48,404 nt of DNA from Bacillota bacterium (GCA_023451395.1 JAEXZL010000033.1:1-48404); one strand, 5' to 3'; positions 1 through 8,018 are shown, counted from the first letter of the stretch. Translations and numbers: made by a program. Notes: generated by a model from the letters alone, not told the origin.

Positions 1-110
1 TAATTGAATTAAAAAAATATATAGATTACTATAACAACAAACGAATTAAAGGTAAACTAAAAGGACTGAGTCCTGTTCAATACAGGATTCAATCCTCGTT
101 GGTTGCTTAG
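1..110 (+). CDS. IS3-family transposase OrfB, C-terminal fragment (5' end outside window)
   Basis: Frame 3 reads without interruption from the window edge to TAG at 108-110. The 35 visible residues include the YYNNKRIK stretch and the KLKGLSPVQYR motif that close the integrase core (rve) domain of IS3/IS150-group transposases. The protein would catalyse DDE-type transposition of its own element. The catalytic residues lie upstream of the window, so whether the copy is intact cannot be judged. The ending matches the family, and the IS end follows within about 35 bp, as expected. Confidence 0.75.
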   Translation, partial: IELKKYIDYYNNKRIKGKLKGLSPVQYRIQSSLVA

Positions 111-145
111 TATCTATTTTTGTCTAAGTTTTTGGGGTCAGAACA
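1..145 (+). mobile_element. Right end of an IS3-family (IS150-like) insertion sequence
   Basis: The window opens inside an insertion sequence. A transposase C-terminus ends at 110, and 118-145 reads like the right terminal repeat of IS150-type elements, with a GGGGTCAG core and a final CA. The matching left end lies outside the window, so the target duplication cannot be checked. The element stops about 200 bp before the guaB promoter. Confidence 0.7.
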
Positions 146-348
146 ATGGTTGGAGTTTTTTTAAAATATTAATCATTTATTCATCAATAACTTCATAAGG
201 ATTTTAAAATAAGGACAAGGTCTAAAAGGAAAAGATTAATACCCTAATCCAATATGAGACATAATAGTATCTTCCTATAAAAATGCACTACTTTATAATC
301 CATTGCAATTATTCAAAGGATTGATTAAAAAATTTATTCTTAGTTTCA

Positions 349-377
349 TTGACAAGCTATCCTTAAAGCATTATAAT
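349..377 (+). promoter_or_regulatory. Sigma-A-type promoter of guaBA
   Basis: A perfect -35 TTGACA (349-354) and a perfect -10 TATAAT (372-377) are separated by 17 bp. Transcription should start near 384, just before the purine aptamer at 401. A 64-codon reading frame across this region (303-497) is not a gene, because it runs through the promoter and riboswitch. Confidence 0.85.
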
Positions 378-400
378 TACTATAATTTAATAGGTCTTTA

Positions 401-467
401 CACTCGTATATCCCCTGAATATGGCAGGGAGTCTCTACCGAAAACCAGAAATTTTCGACTATGGGTG
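401..467 (+). ncRNA. Purine (guanine-type) riboswitch aptamer upstream of guaB
   Basis: The three-way junction is clear. P1 pairs CACTCGTA (401-408) with TATGGGTG (460-467). P2 is CCCTG/CAGGG with loop AATATGG. P3 is CGAAAA/TTTTCG with loop CCAGAAA, which can make the L2-L3 kissing pairs. J2/3 reads TCTCTACC. The base before GACTAT is C, the position (C74 of the xpt aptamer) that gives guanine over adenine specificity. This is the family that senses guanine or hypoxanthine. Placed before the GMP branch genes guaB-guaA, it should lower their expression when guanine is plentiful. Specificity is read from one base; deoxyguanosine variants are not excluded but the core looks standard. Confidence 0.93.
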
Positions 468-487
468 AAGCTAGTTACAGAACTTAT

Positions 488-540
488 GGTCTGTTAGTTT
501 CACTTATTCGTAGAACTAATGGGCCTTTTTATTTTATTTT
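488..540 (+). terminator. Riboswitch-controlled intrinsic terminator
   Basis: GGTCTGTTAGTT (488-499) pairs with AACTAATGGGCC (514-525), a 12-bp stem with G-U wobbles, followed by a T-rich tract from 526. A competing antiterminator is visible: GGGTGAAGCTAG (462-473), which includes the 3' strand of P1, can pair with TTAGTTTCACTT (494-505). Ligand binding would hold P1 closed and leave the terminator free to form. Confidence 0.85.
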
Positions 541-610
541 TTTGTAATCCAGTTATTTTTTTTACCTATTTATGAAAGATTTAATTCGATATTTTTAAAG
601 GAGTGATATA

Positions 611-2071
611 ATGGCTTGCATATTAAAAACTGCTTATACCTTTGATGATGTGCTTTTAGTTCCTAATAAATCAGAGGTGCTTCCAAGGGACGTTAAATTA
701 TACACTAATCTTACAAAAAAGATTAAACTAAATATTCCTTTTATGAGTGCTAGCATGGATACAGTAACTGAATCTAAAATGGCTATTGCTATGGCTAGAG
801 AAGGTGGCATAGGAATAATACATAAAAATATGACTATAGAGCGGCAAGCTCAAGAAGTTGACACAGTAAAGAGACAGGAAAACGGAGTTATAACTAATCC
901 CTTTTCCTTATCACCAGATAATATTTTAGAAGAAGCTAATACTCTAATGAGAAAGTATAGAATATCTGGTGTTCCAATAACTAAAGAGGGCAAGCTGGTA
1001 GGTATTGTTACCAATAGAGATATACTCTTTGAAACTGATTATAATAAGAAGATTAAAGAGGTTATGACCTCAGAAAATCTGATTACAGCCCCTGTTGGAA
1101 CTACCATAGAAGAGGCTAAGGAACTCCTTAAAAATCATAAGATAGAAAAGCTTCCATTAGTGGATGAAGAATATAATCTTGTAGGACTTATAACAATAAA
1201 GGATATAGAAAAAACCAAAGCTTATCCTAATGCTGCTAAGGATTCAAAGGGTAGACTTCTCTGTGGAGCAGCTGTGGGAGTAACGCAGGATATGATGGAT
1301 AGAGTAGATGCATTAGTAAAGGTTCATGTAGATGTTATAACCTTAGATACAGCTCATGGTCATTCCTTAGGAGTTATAGAAGGAGTTAAAAAAATAAAAG
1401 AAAAATATCCTGAGCTTCAAATAATTGCAGGAAATATTGCAACTGCTGAAGCTGCTGAGGATTTAATTAAGGCTGGAGCTGATGCAATTAAAATAGGTAT
1501 CGGTCCTGGTTCTATCTGCACTACAAGAGTTGTAGCAGGGGTTGGCGTTCCCCAGCTAACTGCAGTAATGGATTGTGTAGAGGTAGGAGAAAAATACGGA
1601 GTTCCTGTAATTGCAGATGGAGGAATAAAGTATTCAGGAGATGTGGTTAAGGCCTTAGCTGCAGGAGCTAGTGTAGTAATGATGGGTTCACTTTTAGCAG
1701 GCTGTGATGAAGCCCCTGGTGCTATAGAAATATATCAGGGCAGAAGCTATAAGGTTTATAGAGGAATGGGCTCCTTAGCAGCAATGGAAAAGGGCAGCAC
1801 CGACAGATACTTCCAGGAGGGAGCTAAAAAGCTAGTGCCAGAAGGAGTAGAGGGAAGAGTTGCTTATAAGGGTTATCTTGCTGATACAATATACCAGCTT
1901 CTAGGAGGAGTAAGATCCGGTATGGGTTACTTAGGCTCTAAGGATTTAAGAACCTTATATGAAACAGCTCGCTTTGTAGTTCAGACTTCTGCAGGACTTA
2001 AGGAAAGCCATCCACATGATATATATATTACAAAAGAATCACCAAATTATAGTGTAAATGCAGGAAATTAA
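611..2071 (+). CDS. guaB: Inosine-5'-monophosphate dehydrogenase
   Basis: Converts IMP to XMP with NAD+, the committed step of GMP synthesis in the cytoplasm. The 486-aa length is normal for the family. The catalytic TIM barrel is interrupted by a CBS-domain pair at about residues 93-205. The active-site loop GPGSICTTR carries the catalytic cysteine at residue 303, and the mobile flap region with KGSTDRY follows. The start ATG has an AAAGGAGTG ribosome binding site. It is the first gene behind the guanine riboswitch and lies 56 bp before guaA, so the two form a GMP-synthesis operon under ligand-controlled attenuation. Confidence 0.98.
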   Translation: MACILKTAYTFDDVLLVPNKSEVLPRDVKLYTNLTKKIKLNIPFMSASMDTVTESKMAIAMAREGGIGIIHKNMTIERQAQEVDTVKRQENGVITNPFSLSPDNILEEANTLMRKYRISGVPITKEGKLVGIVTNRDILFETDYNKKIKEVMTSENLITAPVGTTIEEAKELLKNHKIEKLPLVDEEYNLVGLITIKDIEKTKAYPNAAKDSKGRLLCGAAVGVTQDMMDRVDALVKVHVDVITLDTAHGHSLGVIEGVKKIKEKYPELQIIAGNIATAEAAEDLIKAGADAIKIGIGPGSICTTRVVAGVGVPQLTAVMDCVEVGEKYGVPVIADGGIKYSGDVVKALAAGASVVMMGSLLAGCDEAPGAIEIYQGRSYKVYRGMGSLAAMEKGSTDRYFQEGAKKLVPEGVEGRVAYKGYLADTIYQLLGGVRSGMGYLGSKDLRTLYETARFVVQTSAGLKESHPHDIYITKESPNYSVNAGN

Positions 2072-2127
2072 GATTTATAGTTATACAATAGAAGCTTTAC
2101 AAATAGATAATATTTGGGAGGAAATAC

Positions 2128-3660
2128 ATGGAGAGAAATTTAGTGCTTGTAGTGGATTTTGGAGGACAATATAATCAGCTTATAGCAAGAAGGGTAAGAG
2201 AGCTGGGAGTATATTGTGAAATAGTTCCCTATAGCTATTCAATTACTAAGATAAAAGAAAAGAATCCAAAGGGAATAATCTTTACTGGCGGACCTAACAG
2301 CGTATATGGAGAAGAAGCTCCAAGAGTAGATGAGGAGATATTTAATTTAGGTGTGCCGGTATTAGGAATCTGCTACGGCTGTCAGCTTATGTCCCATGTC
2401 CTTGGGGGCAAGGTTACAGCAGCAGAAGTTAGAGAATACGGAAAAACTGAAATAAATATAAAAAATGACAGCAAATTATTTAAGGATATAAATAAAGAAG
2501 AGCTCTGCTGGATGAGCCACACGGATTTTGTAAAAGAGATACCTGAAGGCTTTAATATTATTGCAAGCACCTCTCAATGTCCGGTAGCAGCTATAGAAAA
2601 TGAAGAAAAGAAGCTTTATGGAGTACAGTTCCATCCTGAGGTAGAGCATACACCCTTTGGCTTTAAAATGATAGAAAACTTCATCTACGGGGTTTGTGGA
2701 CTTTCTAAGGACTGGACTATGGCTTCCTTTGCTGAAGAGAAGATAAGGGAGATTAAAGAAAAGGTTGGAGATAAGAAGCTTATCTGCGCTCTATCTGGGG
2801 GAGTAGATTCCTCAGTAGCAGCAGTTCTTGTACACAAGGCTGTGGGAAATCAGCTTACCTGTATATTTGTAGATCATGGACTTCTTCGTAAGGATGAAGG
2901 AGATCAGGTGGAGCAGATATTTAAGGAAAGATTTCAGATGAATCTTATAAGAGTGAATGCTCAGGAGAGATTTTTAGGAAAGCTTGCAGGAGTGTCGGAT
3001 CCTGAAAGAAAAAGAAAAATTATCGGTGAGGAATTTATTAGGGTCTTCGAGGAAGAGGCTAATAAGCTTCAGGATGTTGAGTATCTTGTACAGGGAACTA
3101 TATATCCTGATGTAGTTGAAAGTGGAACCTCCACCTCTGCAGTTATAAAGAGCCACCACAATGTTGGAGGACTTCCTGAGGACATGAATCTATCACTTAT
3201 AGAGCCTTTAAGAGAGCTCTTTAAAGATGAAGTAAGAGCCGTTGGTGAAGAGATAGGTATACCTCATGATCTAGTGTGGAGACAGCCTTTCCCAGGCCCA
3301 GGACTTGCTATAAGAGTTTTAGGCGAAGTAACAGAGGAAAAGCTTGAAATCACCAGAGAAGCAGACTTTATCTTCCGTGATGAAATTGCCAAGGCTGGGC
3401 TTGAGGGTAAGATATGGCAGTACTTTGCCTGCCTTCCAGACATCCGCTCCGTTGGTGTTATGGGAGATGAAAGAACCTACAGCCACACCGTAGCCCTAAG
3501 AGCAGTAACCAGCTCCGATGGAATGACTTCCAACTGGGCTCACATACCCTATGAGGTTTTAGAAAAGGTAAGCTCAAGAATAGTTAATGAAGTTAAGAAT
3601 GTAAACAGAATTGTTTATGATGTAACTTCTAAGCCACCAGCTACTATTGAGTGGGAATAA
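2128..3660 (+). CDS. guaA: GMP synthase (glutamine-hydrolysing)
   Basis: Aminates XMP to GMP using ATP and glutamine. The class I glutamine amidotransferase half has its nucleophile in GICYGCQL (Cys82) and the His/Glu pair in FHPEVEHT (His169). The ATP-pyrophosphatase half has the P-loop SGGVDSS at residues 223-229, followed by the dimerisation domain ending in KPPATIEWE, the usual C-terminus. The length of 510 aa is typical. The RBS GGGAGG precedes the ATG. It is co-transcribed with guaB; a long inverted repeat begins directly after its stop codon. Confidence 0.98.
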   Translation: MERNLVLVVDFGGQYNQLIARRVRELGVYCEIVPYSYSITKIKEKNPKGIIFTGGPNSVYGEEAPRVDEEIFNLGVPVLGICYGCQLMSHVLGGKVTAAEVREYGKTEINIKNDSKLFKDINKEELCWMSHTDFVKEIPEGFNIIASTSQCPVAAIENEEKKLYGVQFHPEVEHTPFGFKMIENFIYGVCGLSKDWTMASFAEEKIREIKEKVGDKKLICALSGGVDSSVAAVLVHKAVGNQLTCIFVDHGLLRKDEGDQVEQIFKERFQMNLIRVNAQERFLGKLAGVSDPERKRKIIGEEFIRVFEEEANKLQDVEYLVQGTIYPDVVESGTSTSAVIKSHHNVGGLPEDMNLSLIEPLRELFKDEVRAVGEEIGIPHDLVWRQPFPGPGLAIRVLGEVTEEKLEITREADFIFRDEIAKAGLEGKIWQYFACLPDIRSVGVMGDERTYSHTVALRAVTSSDGMTSNWAHIPYEVLEKVSSRIVNEVKNVNRIVYDVTSKPPATIEWE

Positions 3661-3752
3661 AAAGCAAATATAATTTGAAATAAGAAAGCCTATTTTACAG
3701 TGTTTATTATAATTAATAACCTGTAAAATAGGCTTAAATTTATATTTGCTTT
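3661..3752. repeat. Long two-part inverted repeat after guaA, probable bidirectional terminator
   Basis: The inner stem pairs AGCCTATTTTACAG (3687-3700) with CTGTAAAATAGGCT (3721-3734) around a 20-nt loop. The outer sequence starting AAAGCAAATATA (3661) is matched by its near-complement ending TATATTTGCTTT at 3752, with an extra 8 nt in the left arm. There is no clean U-tract, so it could be a terminator scar, a folded mRNA end that protects the transcript, or a small mobile repeat. Confidence 0.6.
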
Positions 3753-3754
3753 GA

Positions 3755-3868
3755 CAATTACTCGCTTTTCCTATAGATGATGAAAAATGGATTGCATTGG
3801 AACAAGGTTATAATCGTACAAATCAAGAAGGAAAAAGTGATATCATATTCAGAAAAGAAAGTCCGTAG
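3755..3868 (+). pseudogene. Gene remnant: C-terminal fragment of an unrecognised protein
   Basis: An open frame without a start codon runs from just after a TGA at 3752 to TAG at 3866-3868. It reads FPIDDEKWIALEQGYNRTN and then EGKSDIIFRKESP. The composition is that of a normal soluble protein C-terminus, with no RBS or start nearby. I do not recognise the family. It is probably the tail of a gene whose 5' part was lost when this region was rearranged. Confidence 0.4.
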
Positions 3869-4060
3869 GGTATTTTATAAGCCAGTACTAGGTAAATAGA
3901 GGTGTTGATGGTATAATAAGTAAAATGGTCATAATGGAAGGAAACGGATGTATTCAAATTCAGCTTTTTACTTTAATAATTGTTTTACAGGTACGTGGAT
4001 TTATGGTATATAACCTTTTCTAAAGAATTTAACATTGAACTTATAAAGAGGTGTTATTTT

Positions 4061-4741
4061 ATGAAAATAAAAAGACTTACATTGCAAACAGATAAATTAG
4101 AAATATTGAAAGAATTTTATACACAATGTTTAGGTCTTCCTCTTTATGGTGAAGGTCCAGAATGTTTTCAATTAAAAGTGGGAGTTAGCATCTTGAAATT
4201 TACTAATAAAGCTGTTATTGGGAAACCATATTACCACTATGCTTTAAATATTCCATCCAATCAATTTCAAGAAGCAAAGGAATGGTTAAAAGGAAAGACT
4301 AAACTTTTATTAGAAGATGGGGAAGATGAGGCTGATTTCTCATTATTAACTGCACATTCTTGTTATTTTGAGGATCCCGCAGGGAATATAGTCGAACTCA
4401 TAGCTCGATATAATGAAAATCCAATTAACGAATCACCTTTTTCAGCAAATAACATTTTAAATATAAGTGAGATCGGTTTAGTTGTAAAAGATGCAATAAG
4501 TGTCTCCGAAGAATTGAAAGCAATAAAAATCATTGAAAAATACGGTAATCCAATTACTAATTCATCCTTAGGCTTTATGCAAGAAGATAAGAATGGAGTT
4601 TTTATTCTTTTAACCAGCATCGGCAGAAGATGGCTGTTTTCAGAAAAGAAATCTAACATTTTTCCTCTTAAGATAACCCTAGATAAGGATATAGTCTTAG
4701 GAGTAGATGAAAAATTTGAGTTTTTCATTCAGGAGTCATAA
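4061..4741 (+). CDS. VOC (glyoxalase/bleomycin-resistance fold) family protein
   Basis: A 226-aa protein of two VOC modules. The first reads LEILKEFYTQCLGLPLYGEG, with a candidate metal ligand in YYHYALNIP (His59) and a second in GNIVELIARY (Glu112). The second module is more divergent. Relatives include glyoxalase I, ring-cleaving dioxygenases and antibiotic-binding proteins; the substrate here cannot be told. The ATG at 4061 is chosen because AAAGAGGTG lies at proper distance; the frame stays open back to 3980 but without an RBS. The gene sits alone between two gene remnants, and a possible -10 TATAAT lies near 3912. Confidence 0.8.
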   Translation: MKIKRLTLQTDKLEILKEFYTQCLGLPLYGEGPECFQLKVGVSILKFTNKAVIGKPYYHYALNIPSNQFQEAKEWLKGKTKLLLEDGEDEADFSLLTAHSCYFEDPAGNIVELIARYNENPINESPFSANNILNISEIGLVVKDAISVSEELKAIKIIEKYGNPITNSSLGFMQEDKNGVFILLTSIGRRWLFSEKKSNIFPLKITLDKDIVLGVDEKFEFFIQES

Positions 4742-4747
4742 AATTAA

Positions 4748-4861
4748 TTAGAAAACAGATTGGATTATGATCGATGGTTTTTGGGCCATTATCACATGGA
4801 CGAGTGTATTGGTAGAATTAATATTGTATTTGAAGAATACTTAGAATGGAATAACCTATAG
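4748..4861 (+). pseudogene. Remnant: C-terminus of a calcineurin-like metallophosphoesterase
   Basis: The frame after a TAA at 4745-4747 reads LENRLDYDRWFLGHYHMDE and then CIGRINIVFEEYLEW before TAG at 4859-4861. The WFLGHYHMD motif resembles the GHxH metal-binding block near the end of many phosphoesterases, and the following hydrophobic segment fits too. No start codon with an RBS is present and the other metal-binding blocks are missing, so this is a decayed tail. Confidence 0.55.
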
Positions 4862-4870
4862 AACTTACAA

Positions 4871-4896
4871 AAGACCGGTTAAATCGGTCTTTTTTG
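4871..4896. terminator. Bidirectional intrinsic terminator
   Basis: AAGACCG (4871-4877) pairs with CGGTCTT (4885-4891), followed by a T run on the plus strand. The opposite strand also has a run of four T. It lies between the plus-strand remnants and the 3' end of the minus-strand RpiR gene. Confidence 0.85.
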
Positions 4897-4932
4897 CATA
4901 TATTGCGTGGTGTTTATACTGTTTTAACATTT

Positions 4933-5691
4933 TTACTTTGTTTCTTTTTCCAAAAGAATAGCCTGTGTTAATAAATTTAACAAATAAAGTAATGAAATGC
5001 TTCGCCAATGTGTTAGTTCAGAGGCAATATCTTGATCAGCATAATAAAGAGCAATTTCACTTCTCATACTTAAAGGGTTGGCTGTATCTAAGGTAATTGA
5101 TATAATTGGAATATTTCTTAACTCCAAGGTGTCAAAAATTTTATTATAGTCTTGTCTGATACCTTTTAAAGATACAAAAACTAGTACAGAGTCACTACTC
5201 ATGTTTTTGATTGCAACTTCTAAATCATCTAAGGTACGGACATTAAAAAAATTAAGGCCATATAGCATCATATCTGAGGCAAAATTATCAACTAGCTGTT
5301 TTTGCTTGAAGCCTGTCCCATAAACATAGCGGTCTTTATGGTCTAGTAGTAGTTTAGCTGCTTTAATTAAATTTTGTTGATTGATTTTATGGGTATATTT
5401 GATTTCATTTAGTGTATTTTCAAGATATTTTTCCGTTGAATCGTTAATGATGGTATTTGTTTGAAGGGAGTCAGTGACCCGAAATTTGAAGTCTGAATAA
5501 CCTTGAAAGCCTAACTTTTTTATTAATCTATATAAGCTAGAAGTAGAAATATAAATACGGTTTGCCAATTCATTGATTGTGCTTTTAGGGATAGTGTCAG
5601 CTTGGTCAGCTAATAATTTTAGCACATCTTTTTCGTTTCCTGACAAGTCTTGTGCGTATTTTGCGTATAAATCTACAAATAAGTTATTCAT
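4933..5691 (-). CDS. MurR/RpiR-family transcriptional regulator (HTH + SIS)
   Basis: A 252-aa DNA-binding regulator. The N-terminal RpiR-type helix-turn-helix includes INELANRIYISTSSLYRLIK (about residues 35-65). The C-terminal half is a sugar-isomerase (SIS) domain, which in this family binds a phosphosugar. The start is set at 5691, because AAGGAGG lies 8 nt upstream; the frame extends nine codons further without an RBS. It is divergent from the GH4-ChbG-PTS cassette and is its likely local regulator, responding to the phosphorylated substrate. Whether it activates or represses cannot be read from the sequence. Confidence 0.88.
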   Translation of the reverse strand: MNNLFVDLYAKYAQDLSGNEKDVLKLLADQADTIPKSTINELANRIYISTSSLYRLIKKLGFQGYSDFKFRVTDSLQTNTIINDSTEKYLENTLNEIKYTHKINQQNLIKAAKLLLDHKDRYVYGTGFKQKQLVDNFASDMMLYGLNFFNVRTLDDLEVAIKNMSSDSVLVFVSLKGIRQDYNKIFDTLELRNIPIISITLDTANPLSMRSEIALYYADQDIASELTHWRSISLLYLLNLLTQAILLEKETK

Positions 5692-5786
5692 TTCTAATTC
5701 CTCCTTTGATATGAGCACGTATCTAGTATAACAAATAAATCATTTTTTTAGGAAAGAATTTCAACTTTTGACATGTTTTTTTTAGA

Positions 5787-5832
5787 ATTGAAACAAAGAT
5801 TCAAGGTGCTGTAAACGTATTTCAATTATAAT
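5787..5832 (+). promoter_or_regulatory. Promoter/operator region of the sugar cassette
   Basis: A perfect -10 TATAAT lies at 5827-5832. Upstream are ATTGAAA (5787-5793) and its inverted copy TTTCAAT (5820-5826), the second touching the -10. Further TTCAA/TTGAA half-sites occur in 5757-5803. No good -35 is present, which suits a regulated promoter. The divergent RpiR-type regulator is the obvious candidate binder, by inference. Confidence 0.5.
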
Positions 5833-5929
5833 GAAAAAAATGGTTTAATATATATGTCGACAAAGGAAGTATGTATATAAAGTTCTACTTACTTAAAAAA
5901 CTCACTAGTGAAAAACAATAGGAGGACTA

Positions 5930-7255
5930 ATGAAAAATATTATTACAGTAGCAGGTGCAGGCAGTGGATATACACCAGGAATCCTTTTAACAGCTTTGAA
6001 TCATGCACGGGATTTTCCAATTAAAGAGATTAGACTATATGATATAGACCAAGAACGTAATAGGGATATGGGAATTATAGTGGATTTTTTATTAAAGAGA
6101 AATGGTCATAATGATGTAAAACTGGTAGTAACAAGTGAACCAAAAGAGGCCTTTGAAAATGTGAATTTCATTTTCTCACAAATTCGTGTAGGTGGAATGA
6201 AGATGCGTGAACTAGATGAAAAAATTCCGTTGAAATATGGTTTAGTTGGACAAGAGACCTGTGGATTAGGCGGATTTTCCTATGCTATGCGATCCATGAA
6301 AGGGTTTCTTGATATGGTTCAATATATTCAAGATTACGCTCCAGATGCTTGGATCTTAAATTATACAAATCCTGAATCCATTATTGCCGAATCAGTTCGT
6401 CGTAAGTTTCCTAAGATTAAAATTGTCAATGCTTGTGATATGACAATTGGGATTGAAGAAATGTTAGAAAAATCCTTTGGTTATGATCGGAAAAACTTTT
6501 TACCTATATATTACGGTCTAAATCATTTTGGTTGGTATAAAGAAATTTATGATTTAAAAGCTAAGAAAGATGTCATGCCTGAAATTTTAGCAAATATTAA
6601 AGAAAATGGTTTTGATACATCTTGGGTGGATGAGACCTGGGGATCTGCTTATAAAATTATGGCAGCTATGACAACAATGTTCCCAACACATTTACCTAAT
6701 ATTTATTTGCAATATTACTTATTTAATAATAAAGTAGTTGAAAAAGCAAATCCCCAATATACACGTGCCAACTTAATCATGGATACTCGTTTACAGACAA
6801 TTAAAGATGCAGTTGCGAAAATTCAAGAAAATCGTGATTTGGATACAATTGACTATGAAAGCAATTGTCATGGATTGTATATTGTAGAAATTGCTATTTC
6901 ATTGTTACACAATAAAAATGATCGTTTCATGCTAATTGTGCCAAATAAAGGAGCTATTCCGAATTTACGACCAGATGCTGTTGTTGAAGTACCTTGTTAT
7001 GTAAATGCACGGGGTGTTGAACCAATTTCATTACGTGAGGATATTCCTGACTTCCATAAAGGATTAATGGAATCTCAAGTGGCAGCAGAAAAATTATTAG
7101 TTGATGCATTCTTTGAAAATTCCTATCAAAAGGCTTTAGAAGCATTTACATTAAATCAATCAGTTCCAAATGCCGTAGTAGCGAAACAAATTTTAGATGA
7201 TATGATTGAAGCGAATGGTGATTATTGGGTAGAACTAAAGAAAGAAGGAAATTAA
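5930..7255 (+). CDS. GH4 family 6-phospho-glycosidase, 6-phospho-alpha-glucosidase type
   Basis: A 441-aa NAD- and Mn-dependent glycosidase that would hydrolyse an imported phosphodisaccharide in the cytoplasm. The N-terminal Rossmann motif is VAGAGSGYTPG. Metal ligands Cys169 (in ACDMT) and His199 (in GLNHFGW) and the base Tyr259 (in IYLQYYLF) are all present. QETCG and the CDM motif resemble the alpha-type enzymes GlvA/MalH rather than the CN(I/V)P found in beta-type CelF/ChbF. The usual P of CDMP is T172 here. AGGAGG lies 4 nt before the ATG. It is the first gene of the cassette, 1 nt before the deacetylase gene. By hand count 15 of 18 arginines are CGN, unlike the AGA-rich neighbours. Confidence 0.88.
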   Translation: MKNIITVAGAGSGYTPGILLTALNHARDFPIKEIRLYDIDQERNRDMGIIVDFLLKRNGHNDVKLVVTSEPKEAFENVNFIFSQIRVGGMKMRELDEKIPLKYGLVGQETCGLGGFSYAMRSMKGFLDMVQYIQDYAPDAWILNYTNPESIIAESVRRKFPKIKIVNACDMTIGIEEMLEKSFGYDRKNFLPIYYGLNHFGWYKEIYDLKAKKDVMPEILANIKENGFDTSWVDETWGSAYKIMAAMTTMFPTHLPNIYLQYYLFNNKVVEKANPQYTRANLIMDTRLQTIKDAVAKIQENRDLDTIDYESNCHGLYIVEIAISLLHNKNDRFMLIVPNKGAIPNLRPDAVVEVPCYVNARGVEPISLREDIPDFHKGLMESQVAAEKLLVDAFFENSYQKALEAFTLNQSVPNAVVAKQILDDMIEANGDYWVELKKEGN

Positions 7256-7256
7256 T

Positions 7257-8018
7257 ATGCCTTTATTAATTATTAATGGTGATGATTTTGGTTATGGCAA
7301 GGGAATTAATTTTGGGATTATAGAGTCACATCGGCATGGTATTTTAACATCCACGACTTTAATGGCAAATATGCCAGGATTTGATCATGCGGTAGAACTT
7401 GCAAGAGAAAATCCTGATTTGGGAATTGGAGTTCATTTGGTTTTGACTTGTGGACGACCATTACGCAATGATATACCCTCATTAGTTGATGAAAAAGGAA
7501 ACTTTAAACATATCTCCTTTTATGAAGAAGAGTTTTCAATTGATTTAGATGAATTATATCGTGAGTGGAAAGATCAAATCAATAAAGTTATCGCAGCTGG
7601 AATTAATCCAACTCATTTAGACTCCCACCATCATGTAAATTCAATTGCCCCTATTTCTCATATATTTGAAAAATTAGCAAGGGAATATAACTTACCTGTC
7701 CGTGGTAACTATCAAGTGTCAAAGGATTTAATTACCACTCGTCGTTTCTTTACTATGATGGATGGTATTGGTTTGGAAAAGCCAATTTGGAAGTCAATGT
7801 CTGTTAATTCATTGATTGATGATGTGTTGACATTTGGATCCTTAGAAGCAATGTGTCATCCAGGATTTGTGGATGCTGAATTATTAGATCGTTCAACCTT
7901 TACAAATGTAAGGCCTTATCTAGTGAGAGAGTTGACTAGAGCAGATTATAAAAAACTATTTAAAGATAAAGGAATAACTTTAGGTACCTTTCGTGATATA
8001 GAAGTAGCAGTTGTATAA
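7257..8018 (+). CDS. ChbG/HpnK (YdjC) family carbohydrate deacetylase
   Basis: A 253-aa member of the YdjC family, metal-dependent enzymes that remove N-acetyl groups from sugars such as phosphorylated chitobiose. Metal-site motifs are visible: INGDDFGYG at the N-terminus, GVHLVLTCG near residue 60, LDSHHHVN near residue 120 and MCHPGFVD near residue 200. The gene starts 1 nt after the GH4 stop, so the two are tightly coupled. In the E. coli chb operon ChbG prepares the substrate for a GH4 enzyme; the same order of events is a fair inference here. The exact substrate is unknown. Confidence 0.88.
   Translation: MPLLIINGDDFGYGKGINFGIIESHRHGILTSTTLMANMPGFDHAVELARENPDLGIGVHLVLTCGRPLRNDIPSLVDEKGNFKHISFYEEEFSIDLDELYREWKDQINKVIAAGINPTHLDSHHHVNSIAPISHIFEKLAREYNLPVRGNYQVSKDLITTRRFFTMMDGIGLEKPIWKSMSVNSLIDDVLTFGSLEAMCHPGFVDAELLDRSTFTNVRPYLVRELTRADYKKLFKDKGITLGTFRDIEVAVV

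Noticed and set aside
303..497. Open frame of 64 codons upstream of guaB
   Set aside because: It has no RBS or clear homology and runs through the promoter and the guanine riboswitch, which explain the sequence.
4363..4728. 121-codon minus-strand frame opposite the VOC gene
   Set aside because: It has no RBS, and the plus frame has clear VOC motifs and an RBS.
5808..5826. Possible CcpA (cre) site TGTAAACGTATTTCA in the sugar-cassette promoter
   Set aside because: It needs a one-base insertion to fit the consensus and overlaps the ATTGAAA/TTTCAAT repeat, so it is not claimed, although catabolite control would make sense.
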